Source: JAWPMT01 sp965229785 (GTDB lineage: Bacteria > Bacteroidota > Bacteroidia > Cytophagales > Cyclobacteriaceae). From it: a stretch of DNA of 64,000 nucleotides. The notes beneath the pieces are model-generated. The model worked only from the letters and a program-made list of their open reading frames with translations, had not been told where the DNA came from and did no database searches. Positions 8,876 to 16,856 of the stretch are shown piece after piece. How positions within the stretch are numbered: the first letter of the stretch is position 1; each line of letters begins with the position of its first letter. The stretch lies in assembly GCA_965229785.1 (NCBI GenBank), contig CBDDJS010000001.1, positions 7,440,001-7,504,000 on the forward strand, in the 5' to 3' direction. Made by a program: the position numbers and the translations under genes.

Positions 8876-9639
8876 TGGCCAGGGAACCCCGGGTAAGTGG
8901 GAAGCAACAGCTTCAGGAACAGCAATATGTATTTCCTTATCACCATGTTGCTCGCTTTCGCCAGGGTTTTCAAAGCACATATTTTGTTAAGTATGGGCTC
9001 AAGCAGGTTAGTTCGCTTGAGTTCATACTTGATCAATTGAAACAACTAAAATTCAATCATCTCTGTGATTTGGGATGTGGTGACGGAAGATTGGCCCTCG
9101 AAGCGGCCAGAGAGTTTCCGAACGCGACAATTACTGGAATCGATTATTCTGAAAGAGCCATTAATCTGGCCAAGGGCTTTGGGCCCGAAGTAGACTTTAT
9201 TTGCAGAGACATCACGGAAGAGAAAACTTCTGACCAATTCGAGGTAATTACCTTGATCGAGGTATTTGAACACATTCCGCTGGAAAAATGTGAAGCCTTT
9301 GTGGCTGCCACGGTGAAACTGCTCCGCAAAAAAGGGAAATTGATGGTGACCGTACCTCATAAGAACTTACCACTCTCAGCGAAGCACGAACAACACTTTG
9401 ACCTGGAAGGATTGCTGAGTTACTTCGATCCTTATTTGAACGTTCTCGAAACGCGCTTTTTAGAGAAAAAGGGTGGCTGGCGATTGTATCTGTATTATCG
9501 TTTGATGAAAAACAAGTTATTCCTTCTGAATCACAAAGGGTTGCTTAATTGGATCTATCAGGGATATAAGAAACATTTGTTGATCGCTGACAATGAACAA
9601 GATTGTGAGCGGTTGTACCTCTTACTGGAAAAGAAGTAA
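8875..9639 (+). CDS. SAM-dependent methyltransferase
   Basis: A 254-residue class I methyltransferase. Motif I is LCDLGCGDG (63-71), followed by the acidic strand end TITGIDYSE and the post-motif VITLIEVFEHIP, typical of Methyltransf_11/12-type enzymes. Later it has LRKKGKLMVTVPH, the strand-turn seen in this fold. The acceptor is unknown. The start ATG overlaps the ahcY stop, and its own stop overlaps the next start, so three genes form one translationally coupled unit. Its neighbour is a GT-D-type protein, which makes a glycan or a glycolipid acceptor plausible but unproved. Confidence 0.8.
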   Translation: MAREPRVSGKQQLQEQQYVFPYHHVARFRQGFQSTYFVKYGLKQVSSLEFILDQLKQLKFNHLCDLGCGDGRLALEAAREFPNATITGIDYSERAINLAKGFGPEVDFICRDITEEKTSDQFEVITLIEVFEHIPLEKCEAFVAATVKLLRKKGKLMVTVPHKNLPLSAKHEQHFDLEGLLSYFDPYLNVLETRFLEKKGGWRLYLYYRLMKNKLFLLNHKGLLNWIYQGYKKHLLIADNEQDCERLYLLLEKK

Positions 9640-10481
9640 TGCCCATCCATACCCGATCCGCTTTTGAATCATTTGATAGACTAGATGCCGCTCTTTCATC
9701 TGGCAAACGCACATTCTATACAAGATACGGAGATGGGGATGTATACCTTTTGAAAGGAGAAGGCATCTATAACCATAAGTATGACCCTAAGCTCACTCAA
9801 GAGCTGACGGACTCGATTTTAATCGAAGAGCCGGGTTATTATAAGGCCATGTGTGTCAACTATGACCTGGACCCGGGAATGGAAGCAGGTCTGTTTACCT
9901 GGTATCCTGATAACGATGAAATGGCAGCATTTTTATCGGATAAGTTTAGTCCGGACAAGGTATGGGAATTTGAGCATCATTTCACTTTACCCTACTATGC
10001 CATTTTTAGACCTGCCGAGTTCATCACCTTTTTTGAAACGCATATTCGCCCGAAGAAAAAGCTTTTTGTCGGAGGGGTTAGAAAGGAAGTGGCTGAGCAG
10101 CTTTTTGGTCCGATTGATGAATATGTACAAACGCCATTGAGAAATGCCTTTGGTAAGTTCGATGAGTGGGTGCCGGAAGTGCTGAATAAATTGGATAAAG
10201 TAGATCTTGTCCTTCCCACCGCTGGAGCTGCTGGAAAGATTCTTAATAAACGATTATGGGAAATGGGCTATGAGGGCAATAGTCTCGACATTGGAGCTCT
10301 CATAGATTGGGTGGACGGGCGCCGAACCCGGAAATGGATCAAGCTCAAAGGGCATAAGATCAACGACGTGTTAGTGCCTGAACGTCGTAGAACGTCTCTC
10401 GCATTCCGAAGTGAATATGCGTATCGGGAAGCTTATTACAACGCAAGGAGGGTTTGGAAAAGTTTACGTGGTAAGCTGTAG
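9639..10481 (+). CDS. GT-D fold-type putative glycosyltransferase
   Basis: A 280-residue protein with TFYTRYGDGDVYLLKGEG near the N terminus (25-42). That resembles the R-x-GDGE motif which opens the GT-D domain found in bacterial surface-glycan transferases. No signal peptide or membrane segment is visible, so it should be cytoplasmic. The C terminus is basic. The ATG overlaps the stop of the methyltransferase (TAATG), so it is the last gene of the ahcY unit. Assignment rests on the short motif and on my memory of the family; a profile search could place it elsewhere. Confidence 0.55.
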   Translation: MPIHTRSAFESFDRLDAALSSGKRTFYTRYGDGDVYLLKGEGIYNHKYDPKLTQELTDSILIEEPGYYKAMCVNYDLDPGMEAGLFTWYPDNDEMAAFLSDKFSPDKVWEFEHHFTLPYYAIFRPAEFITFFETHIRPKKKLFVGGVRKEVAEQLFGPIDEYVQTPLRNAFGKFDEWVPEVLNKLDKVDLVLPTAGAAGKILNKRLWEMGYEGNSLDIGALIDWVDGRRTRKWIKLKGHKINDVLVPERRRTSLAFRSEYAYREAYYNARRVWKSLRGKL

Positions 10482-10553
10482 ATTCGGAATCAAGAATCTT
10501 CCTGAATCGCGTCATCCCGGTCGCCCAGGATCTTTGATGAGCGATTTTCCGGT

Positions 10554-11630
10554 TTATCGGGTGGAAGCTGCCGCATCCGACATTTGCCGATACAGTTTAA
10601 CGTATTGCTCAGCCATTTCTTCTGCATAATATTGTTCTACGGACTTCAGAGCATTAGCGGTCAGCGTATTTCTTAAATCAGCATCAGATAGCAATTTCTG
10701 GATTTTATTGGCGAAACCTTTGGTGTCTTTTGCTTTACACAGTAATCCATTTTCACTATCGGTTATCATCTCTCTGATACCTGGCAGATCACTGGCAATC
10801 ACCGGGACCGAAACTTGCATGGCTTGCAATAGGGTAGTGGGAAACCCTTCCGATAAAGAAGGGAAAAAGAGCATGTCAAGTGCTGAGATCCAGGATTGGA
10901 TATCTTTTTGAAATCCAGGAAGAAAAACTCGATCTGCCAACCCGAGTTCTGTAATTCGGGCCTGAACGTCACCCTTCAACGCACCATCACCAATCCACAG
11001 AAAGCAGCATTGTCCGTTTAGAGAAAGAACATTTTTTGCTGTTTCAATAAAAATTTCAGGATTCTTTTCTTCTGTAATTGCGGCCACATAACCGATCACT
11101 ATCCGGTTTTTTGTCTCAGGAATAAGTTCATTCAGTTCAACGGATTCGACAGGTCCTGATTTTTCAATGGCACTGTGAATGACCTTAAGGTTTACTCCTG
11201 GCAGCTGCTCTTGTAATTTGCAGGCAGATGCCTGAGAAACACAAACTACCTGATCAGTTCTCCGGTATTTCAATTGGGAGAAATAGTTGTCACCAATCGG
11301 AAATGAAGTTCTTTTCGTGCAAATAACGGGTTTTTTACATCCTAAGAGTTTGGCCATTACGGCCATAGATTGTGCTTTTGGGGTGTGACAATGGATCAAA
11401 TCAACCTGCCGGGCAAGCTGCTTAAGTTTTAAGGCGGCTTTCAGATCAAAGCCATTGCGAATGGTAAGATTGACCAGTTTAAATTTCCCGGATAATCGCC
11501 GATGTAATTCACTGGCAGGATTGCAGGCAATGATCGAATGAACATGGTCCGAACTATACCGGGCAAGAAGCTCTACTTGCCGTTCACCGCCGCGCCAGGT
11601 CAGTTCACTATTGACGTGCAATACCCGCAT
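10554..11630 (-). CDS. GT4 family glycosyltransferase
   Basis: A 358-residue GT-B fold retaining glycosyltransferase. The N-terminal half opens with VLHVNSELTWRGGERQ, the glycine-rich acceptor loop. The C-terminal half has IGYVAAITEEKNPEIFI and SLSEGFPTTLLQAM. In the E-x7-E motif of GT4 enzymes the second Glu is Gln here, which may affect donor binding. The gene starts 2 bases after a Wzi-like outer-membrane protein gene on the same strand, so the pair probably works in capsule or exopolysaccharide building. The sugar and acceptor are unknown. Confidence 0.85.
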   Translation of the reverse strand: MRVLHVNSELTWRGGERQVELLARYSSDHVHSIIACNPASELHRRLSGKFKLVNLTIRNGFDLKAALKLKQLARQVDLIHCHTPKAQSMAVMAKLLGCKKPVICTKRTSFPIGDNYFSQLKYRRTDQVVCVSQASACKLQEQLPGVNLKVIHSAIEKSGPVESVELNELIPETKNRIVIGYVAAITEEKNPEIFIETAKNVLSLNGQCCFLWIGDGALKGDVQARITELGLADRVFLPGFQKDIQSWISALDMLFFPSLSEGFPTTLLQAMQVSVPVIASDLPGIREMITDSENGLLCKAKDTKGFANKIQKLLSDADLRNTLTANALKSVEQYYAEEMAEQYVKLYRQMSDAAASTR

Positions 11631-11632
11631 GT

Positions 11633-13207
11633 TTAACGGATGCGATATTGTAGTCCACCCATAAAGGCCAGGAAATTACCAAAACCTCGTTGATCAAATC
11701 CAATGGAACCCGTCCAGGTAATCGGTAGATTTTCCATTTCTTTTTTCAATTCCAGATACAAGTATTGGGCATTGACCCCATCTCGGAAAAAGTACTCACG
11801 ATTACGCTGCCAGCTGCTGATAAATCCTCCATAGAAGCCTGCATAGGTGCCCAGGTTTCTGGTAAAGGTGACCAAAACTTTATAATCAATGTCTGCCGGG
11901 ACAATCTTACCTTTAATGCCGATGTGTTGTGCCTGAACCCGATTGTTGATCACCAATTCGCTTTCGAAGGAACTGACCCCATTCAATTCCATCAGTCTGT
12001 CTGCGGTCAGAAATAGTGAATTTCCAATCACATAACCCTGATGCGTGTTTCCTAAAGGGAATCCACGGTTGACGTAATAACTATCCCGGCCACCGAATGG
12101 AAGGTTTTCATTTGTTTCGAAAGCGATGATATCCAGAAATTCTTCGAAAGAAAGGTCATTTTCTACCCTCCCGAATTCATCGAGCACAAATTGATCATAG
12201 TCCACCAGTCTAAGCTCTTCAAAGTTGTAACCCGTTCCATTCACCCAGGGATCCGGGAGTCCTTCACCGCTTTGGTGGATGGTGTTGATGTTCTCGTAGA
12301 GAATTTCTGTGAGCCATTGTTGGTTCTTCAATTTGACATGAATACCCAACATATAATCTTTATTCCCCGCCGACCAGTCTTTTAAGCTGGAACCATCGGT
12401 CCAGGGTTGATGATAGAAGAAATCAATGTCTGCTTCGGTGGTTTCCAAACTCACGCCATAGTCGAAGATACCAAAGTGAGCACCCGCAGCATTGACCATG
12501 TCCCCATTTACGTTGGAAGTGGTGGATTGTCGGCCAAGGAATACTTCGAAATAGTTCGTTGACTGCTTCATGCCATTAAATTCTCCACCGAAAAGGGCAT
12601 TGTGCATGAATCCAAGATGGATATTGAGTGGAAGTTTTCGGGTTCTGATACTTGCGTATTTCTCGTGATACAATGCACGTGAAACGGGTCGATCATTTTC
12701 CAGAATACCTTGCGAAAGAGCTCCCCGATACTGTACGTAACCTTTTGTCCAGGGCACATCAGTGTATTCCAAAACGCCAAAGGTTACTTTGGGAATAGTA
12801 GGTGCATTAGGGCTGGCAAACAGGTGCCCGGTGGAAAGGTCATCGGGGAAATACAAGTTGTTAACTTCATTAAGACCCATCTGCAGCGACCAGTTTTTCC
12901 ATTGTAGGTTGACATAAGCTTCGTGAATAAACAAGTCATTGGTATTGGCGATCCCGTCAAACTCCGTGGAGATTTTGAAATTTTCACCTAATGAAAATGG
13001 ACGTTTTACTTCCAGACGTGTGTAGGCACTGCTTTCCTCTGTGGGTAAGAATCCATAACGATTAAAGGCCATCCAGTGAGGAAGCGCTTTATCAATGACC
13101 GAAGCAGCACCCATGGTTTCTACCATAAGCCGAAGTGTGTCTTGAGCCATGGCGTGCTGCATGAATAAAACGCCAAAAAATAGAAGGCAAAATTTAATTG
13201 TTTTCAT
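11633..13207 (-). CDS. Wzi-family capsule assembly outer-membrane protein
   Basis: A 524-residue exported protein with a signal peptide (MKTIKFCLLFFGVLF ... HAMAQ, about 1-21). Repeated alternating strands and the segment GALSQGILENDRPV ... YHEKYASIRTR ... HNALFGGE match the pattern of the Wzi beta-barrel, which helps hold capsule on the cell surface. The frame is open 51 codons further upstream, but that part runs over the divergent sigma gene's promoter and lacks a signal sequence, so ATG at 13207 is chosen. It ends 2 bases before a GT4 gene. Confidence 0.7.
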   Translation of the reverse strand: MKTIKFCLLFFGVLFMQHAMAQDTLRLMVETMGAASVIDKALPHWMAFNRYGFLPTEESSAYTRLEVKRPFSLGENFKISTEFDGIANTNDLFIHEAYVNLQWKNWSLQMGLNEVNNLYFPDDLSTGHLFASPNAPTIPKVTFGVLEYTDVPWTKGYVQYRGALSQGILENDRPVSRALYHEKYASIRTRKLPLNIHLGFMHNALFGGEFNGMKQSTNYFEVFLGRQSTTSNVNGDMVNAAGAHFGIFDYGVSLETTEADIDFFYHQPWTDGSSLKDWSAGNKDYMLGIHVKLKNQQWLTEILYENINTIHQSGEGLPDPWVNGTGYNFEELRLVDYDQFVLDEFGRVENDLSFEEFLDIIAFETNENLPFGGRDSYYVNRGFPLGNTHQGYVIGNSLFLTADRLMELNGVSSFESELVINNRVQAQHIGIKGKIVPADIDYKVLVTFTRNLGTYAGFYGGFISSWQRNREYFFRDGVNAQYLYLELKKEMENLPITWTGSIGFDQRGFGNFLAFMGGLQYRIR

Positions 13208-13329
13208 ACGTGGTATCTTAGTGCCGGCAAACTTACCGAATGTAATAACTACGACCTTACACAAGGAACTATTAACCTTACTTCTCGTACAATCATGTAT
13301 CAACATGTATTTTGTAAATCGAAGAAGAA

Positions 13330-13965
13330 ATGCAGGTACTCGATATGGTAGACACAGCAACGACGCTTTCCGATGGAGAGGAAGAGCGTGGTACTAAATA
13401 TACTTACTCCGAAAAGGAGCGGCTTGAGATCTTTAATCAGGAATTCATGCCACACATTGACTCTATGTACAATTTTGCCTACAGGCTTTCATTTGATGAT
13501 GACGATAGCAAAGATTTGGTACAGGATACTTATCTCAAGGCTTACCGATTCATCAATAGTTTCCAGCGTGGGACTAATGCCAAAGCATGGTTGTATCGGA
13601 TTCTGAAAAACAGCTTCATCAATGAGTTTAGAAAGAAAGGGAAAGAACCTTCTAAGGTTGATTATCAGGAAGTAGAGAACTTCTACAACTCGGATGATGT
13701 TGATGATACCAGAACAGTAGACCTTAGGGTAGATACGGTCAAAGATATGATCGGAGATGAAGTGACGAATGCATTGAATTCTCTGGCTATTGATTTTCGC
13801 ACAGTGATCATTCTTTGTGATCTGGAAGGGTTTACTTATGAAGAAATGGCAAAGATTTTGGATATTCCAATAGGAACGGTTCGCTCCAGATTGCACCGGG
13901 CAAGAAACCTCCTGAAGGAAAAACTCAACACATATGCCTCTTCAATGGGCTTTGGTAATAATTGA
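13330..13965 (+). CDS. ECF sigma factor, SigR-like
   Basis: An RNA polymerase sigma factor of 211 residues (206 if the ATG at 13345 is used). Region 2 runs from FNQEFMPHIDSMYNFAYRL through DLVQDTYLKAYRF and GTNAKAWLYRILKNSFINEF, then RKKGKEP. That is the layout of the SigR/RpoE group of Actinobacteria, which answers thiol stress. Region 4 is FRTVIILCDLEGFTYEEMAKIL ... IGTVRSRLHRAR. The next gene codes for a zinc-binding anti-sigma factor. The near-promoter TATTTTG upstream is one base short of the -7 consensus. Sigma call is firm; the stress role is an inference. Confidence 0.9.
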   Translation: MQVLDMVDTATTLSDGEEERGTKYTYSEKERLEIFNQEFMPHIDSMYNFAYRLSFDDDDSKDLVQDTYLKAYRFINSFQRGTNAKAWLYRILKNSFINEFRKKGKEPSKVDYQEVENFYNSDDVDDTRTVDLRVDTVKDMIGDEVTNALNSLAIDFRTVIILCDLEGFTYEEMAKILDIPIGTVRSRLHRARNLLKEKLNTYASSMGFGNN

Positions 13966-13976
13966 TTAGAGATACA

Positions 13977-14249
13977 ATGGAAGAAAAAAAGGAAGGGAGA
14001 TCAGAATGTCAGGGTGGTAGCTCTGAATGTGAAAAGTTTCTGAGTCTGGTCAATTTAATGCTGGATAATGAAGCCAATCAGCAAGAGGAGGAGTATATAT
14101 CCAATCACATTGAAGAATGTTCGCCTTGTTTCAAACAATTGGAGTTGGAAAAGCAACTCCGGGAAACGTTGAAAAGCAAAATTGCGCACAAAGAAGTTCC
14201 TTCAGAACTAGTAGATCTTATCAAGACTAAGATAAAATCCTTAGCTTAG
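13977..14249 (+). CDS. RsrA-like zinc-binding anti-sigma factor
   Basis: A 90-residue soluble protein. It has C18 in SSECEKF and then H44-x3-C48-x2-C51 (HIEECSPC), the zinc ligands of ZAS-type anti-sigma factors. The spacing (CEKFLSLVNLMLDNEANQ ... HIEECSPC ... LELEKQLRETLKSK) follows RsrA, in which thiol oxidation releases zinc and the sigma factor. No membrane segment is present. A TTG further upstream (13962) could start the frame, but ATG at 13977 sits 11 bases after the sigma stop and is the better choice. It pairs with the sigma gene as a unit. Confidence 0.75.
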   Translation: MEEKKEGRSECQGGSSECEKFLSLVNLMLDNEANQQEEEYISNHIEECSPCFKQLELEKQLRETLKSKIAHKEVPSELVDLIKTKIKSLA

Positions 14250-14264
14250 CGGCCTTAAAAAATT

Positions 14265-14289
14265 GAGCGGAGGGATATTCCTTCCGCTC
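14265..14289. terminator. Hairpin between anti-sigma gene and gmk
   Basis: An 11-bp stem (GAGCGGAGGGA / TCCTTCCGCTC, one G-T pair) with a 3-base loop. The T run lies on the left side, so a full terminator is seen only in the minus direction (hairpin then AATTTTTT). In the plus direction it is followed by ACTTGATT, and gmk starts 10 bases later. It could be a leader structure for gmk or terminate antisense transcription. Confidence 0.5.
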
Positions 14290-14298
14290 ACTTGATTA

Positions 14299-14871
14299 AT
14301 GGCTATGAGTGAAGGCAAAGCTTTGATCTTTTCTGCACCCTCCGGGGCAGGCAAAACGACGATTGTCAGATATTTAATGTCTGTCATACCTGATCTGGAT
14401 TTCTCCATTTCGGCCACTACAAGATCTTCGCGGGAAGGTGAACGGCACGGTGAAGATTATTACTTCCTGGAGCTAGAAGATTTTCGTGAAAAAATAGATT
14501 CAGATCAGTTCCTTGAATGGGAAGAAGTGTACGCAGGGACTTATTATGGTACTTTACAGTCTGAATTGGAACGGATTTGGGGTAATGGAAAGCATGTCGT
14601 TTTTGATGTGGATGTAGAAGGAGGATTAAACCTGAAACAAGCTTTGGGTGATCGTGCTTTGTCCATCTTTGTAAAAGTCAGAGACCTGGAGGTTTTGCGC
14701 AACCGATTAAAAAATAGAGGTTCTGAAACGGAGGAAAGCCTTGATCGTCGCGTCAAAAAAGCCGAAATTGAAATGAGTTATGAAGATCGTTATGATTTTG
14801 TATTGATCAATGACGATCTGGAAAAGGCTAAGAAAGAGGCGGAAGACAAAGTAAGTACCTTTATAAATTAG
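14299..14871 (+). CDS. gmk: Guanylate kinase
   Basis: A 190-residue cytoplasmic enzyme that phosphorylates GMP to GDP with ATP. The P-loop is SAPSGAGKTT (12-21). The GMP-binding region has TTRSSREGERHGEDYYFL, and the family block FLEWEEVYAGTYYGT and HVVFDVDVEGGLNLK follows. Length is normal. The first codon ATG at 14299 may be replaced by ATG at 14305. It is followed after 2 bases by nadD, the usual partner in Bacteroidota. Confidence 0.97.
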   Translation: MAMSEGKALIFSAPSGAGKTTIVRYLMSVIPDLDFSISATTRSSREGERHGEDYYFLELEDFREKIDSDQFLEWEEVYAGTYYGTLQSELERIWGNGKHVVFDVDVEGGLNLKQALGDRALSIFVKVRDLEVLRNRLKNRGSETEESLDRRVKKAEIEMSYEDRYDFVLINDDLEKAKKEAEDKVSTFIN

Positions 14872-14873
14872 AC

Positions 14874-15449
14874 GTGAAAATCGGTCTTTTTTTCGGTTCA
14901 TTTAATCCCATACATGTGGGCCATCTTGTCATTGCCAACGTGGCATATCAAACGACAGACCTTGACCAGATTTGGTTCATTGTTTCTCCTCAAAACCCAT
15001 TCAAAACCAATAAAAACCTTCTTCATGAATTTGATCGGATCGACATGGTTCGGGCTGCCATTCATGATCAATACCATTTTCAGGCCTCTGATATAGAATT
15101 TAATATGCCGAGACCGAGTTATACCATAGATACACTGGTCCGCTTATCTGAAAAACATCCACAGCATCAATTTCACCTGATCATAGGGGAGGATAACCTC
15201 CATAGCTTTCCTAAATGGAAAAACGCTCATATGATCCTTGAGGAATATGGCCTGGTGGTTTATCCCAGAATCAACAGTAGGCCATCAGAATTGAAAGATC
15301 ATAAAAAAGTCAAGTGGATTGACGCGCCGGAGATCAACATATCTGCTACGCAGATTCGACATTTCGTCAAAGCAGGTCAATCGCCAAAATACCTCGTGAC
15401 TGATCCGGTATTGGAGATCATAGAATCCAGAAAACTCTTTCAGGATTAA
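14874..15449 (+). CDS. nadD: Nicotinate-nucleotide adenylyltransferase
   Basis: A 191-residue enzyme that joins ATP and nicotinate mononucleotide to make deamido-NAD in NAD synthesis. The nucleotidyltransferase signature is GSFNPIHVGH (8-17), with the (T/H)xGH form HVGH, and the second signature ISATQIR near the C terminus. The start is GTG at 14874, two bases after the gmk stop; no ATG lies before the GSFNP motif. Confidence 0.95.
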   Translation: MKIGLFFGSFNPIHVGHLVIANVAYQTTDLDQIWFIVSPQNPFKTNKNLLHEFDRIDMVRAAIHDQYHFQASDIEFNMPRPSYTIDTLVRLSEKHPQHQFHLIIGEDNLHSFPKWKNAHMILEEYGLVVYPRINSRPSELKDHKKVKWIDAPEINISATQIRHFVKAGQSPKYLVTDPVLEIIESRKLFQD

Positions 15450-15599
15450 CACATACGAAGAAGTTTATTTGGTAGACAATGAGCAGTCATTGATGCCAAA
15501 AAACCTCCAATAACCATCAATTATCTAATTTTACTCCAAAAGTTTGAGGGTTCGCACAGAATTCTTTGACATTTTTGAGCATTCACCGATTACACATAT

Positions 15600-16211
15600 A
15601 TGAACGCCTTCAAGAATTTTTCTCTGGTTACCCTAGGATTGATATGGTCTTTGCAGTCCTTCAGTCAGGCTGAGTATACTTTCACTGACGGAACTTTTAC
15701 CGATCCTCGAGACGGACAGACTTACAAGACCATTAGTTTCAAACTGGACAAAGGAGGAGGAGTGACTGTGGAACGTACCTGGTTTGCTGAAAACCTGAAT
15801 TTTAAGGTAAAGGGTTCTTATTGTTACAATGATGAGCCAGCCTATTGTGAAAAATTCGGAAGGTTATACAATTACAAAGAAGCCATAGCTGGTTGTCCTG
15901 AAGGCTGGCACTTGCCTACCATCGACGAATGGGTCCACCTTTTTGATCATTTCGGAGGCAGACATGAAGCGGGACAGGTGCTCATTGAAGGGGGCGGAAG
16001 CAACATGCACATGCTCTATGGAGGTTTTGGCGAGCCTGGACACATTTTCAAAGACATTACGATCAGCGGCAATTGGTGGGATTCGGAAAGAAAAGGCGGG
16101 GAGGCCGCCGGAATCATAACCCTCGAAAAAGACTCGGGTGAGATCTTCCATGAAGTCATCGGAGATTATCATCGACTAAGCAGCCGCTGCGTCAAATTCC
16201 ACGCGGATTAA
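15600..16211 (+). CDS. Exported FISUMP-domain protein
   Basis: A 203-residue protein with a signal peptide (about 1-22, ending QSFSQ). It has the Fibrobacter succinogenes major paralogous (FISUMP) domain layout: DGQTYKTI, then WFAENLNF, CYNDEPAYCEKFGRLYNYKEA, CPEGWHLPTIDEW, and at the end SSRCVKF. Such domains are common in exported Bacteroidota proteins; their function is unknown. There are five or more cysteines, likely paired outside the cytoplasm. The gene stands alone between nadD and the converging frr, with 150 bases upstream that hold only a weak promoter-like TAATTTTA near 15525. Confidence 0.8.
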   Translation: MNAFKNFSLVTLGLIWSLQSFSQAEYTFTDGTFTDPRDGQTYKTISFKLDKGGGVTVERTWFAENLNFKVKGSYCYNDEPAYCEKFGRLYNYKEAIAGCPEGWHLPTIDEWVHLFDHFGGRHEAGQVLIEGGGSNMHMLYGGFGEPGHIFKDITISGNWWDSERKGGEAAGIITLEKDSGEIFHEVIGDYHRLSSRCVKFHAD

Positions 16212-16219
16212 AGCAAAAA

Positions 16220-16249
16220 AAACTCCGTATCGATCAACATACGGAGTTT
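16220..16249. terminator. Bidirectional terminator between the FISUMP gene and frr
   Basis: A 10-11 bp stem (AACTCCGTAT / ATACGGAGTT) with an 8-base loop has T or A runs on both flanks. The minus-strand side is followed by eight T residues and should end the pyrH-frr unit. The plus side has only three T residues and is weaker. Confidence 0.8.
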
Positions 16250-16292
16250 CCTTGTACCCGATGGGGTAAATGATTTTAGATTTCCAATCTTA

Positions 16293-16853
16293 TTAGATAG
16301 TCATGATATCCACCTCTTTCTGAGCGAGGATGTCATCGATTTTCTTGACGTGGGCGTCAGTGATTTTTTGTACTTCTTCTTCTGCACTTTTGATTTCATC
16401 TTCTGAAGCACCATCTTTCAAGAGCTTCTTGAGAGAATCATTGGTGTCTTTTCTCGCGTTACGGATACTGATCTTTCCATTTTCAGCTTCCGCCTTCGCT
16501 TGTTTTACAAGCGACTTCCGCCTTTCTTCGGTCAACGCAGGAATATTGATACGGATCAATTCTCCGTCATTCTGAGGATTGAAACCCAAATCGCTGTTGA
16601 TGATGGCCTTTTCGATTTCCTGGATCATGTTCTTTTCCCAGGGTTTGATCGAAATGGTCCTGGCATCCGGTGTATTCACGGTTGCTACCTGATTGACAGG
16701 TGTCGGATTTCCATAATAGTCTACGGACAGACCATCCAGCATATTTGGACTGGCTTTACCCGCCCGGATCTTGCCAAGTTCAACCACGGTGTGACTGACA
16801 GACTTATCCATCGATTCCTGAGCATGTTCCAGATAAAAATCTATTTCTTCCAT
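16293..16853 (-). CDS. frr: Ribosome recycling factor
   Basis: A 186-residue protein that, with EF-G, splits the post-termination ribosome. Conserved blocks are LGKIRAGKASPNMLDGLSVD, TISIKPWEKNMI, IRINIPALTEERRKSLVKQ and the C-terminal helix IDDILAQKE. Length is standard. It lies 3 bases after pyrH, the normal order in bacteria, and ends at the bidirectional terminator. Confidence 0.97.
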   Translation of the reverse strand: MEEIDFYLEHAQESMDKSVSHTVVELGKIRAGKASPNMLDGLSVDYYGNPTPVNQVATVNTPDARTISIKPWEKNMIQEIEKAIINSDLGFNPQNDGELIRINIPALTEERRKSLVKQAKAEAENGKISIRNARKDTNDSLKKLLKDGASEDEIKSAEEEVQKITDAHVKKIDDILAQKEVDIMTI

Positions 16854-16856
16854 TGC

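Noticed and set aside
10482..10553. Short inverted repeats between the converging GT-D and GT4 genes as a terminator
   Set aside because: GATTC/GAATC arms are only 5 bases and no T run follows on either strand.
13208..13360. Upstream extension of the Wzi-like protein
   Set aside because: It would cover the promoter and start of the divergent sigma gene and bury the signal peptide. ATG at 13207 gives a clean signal sequence.
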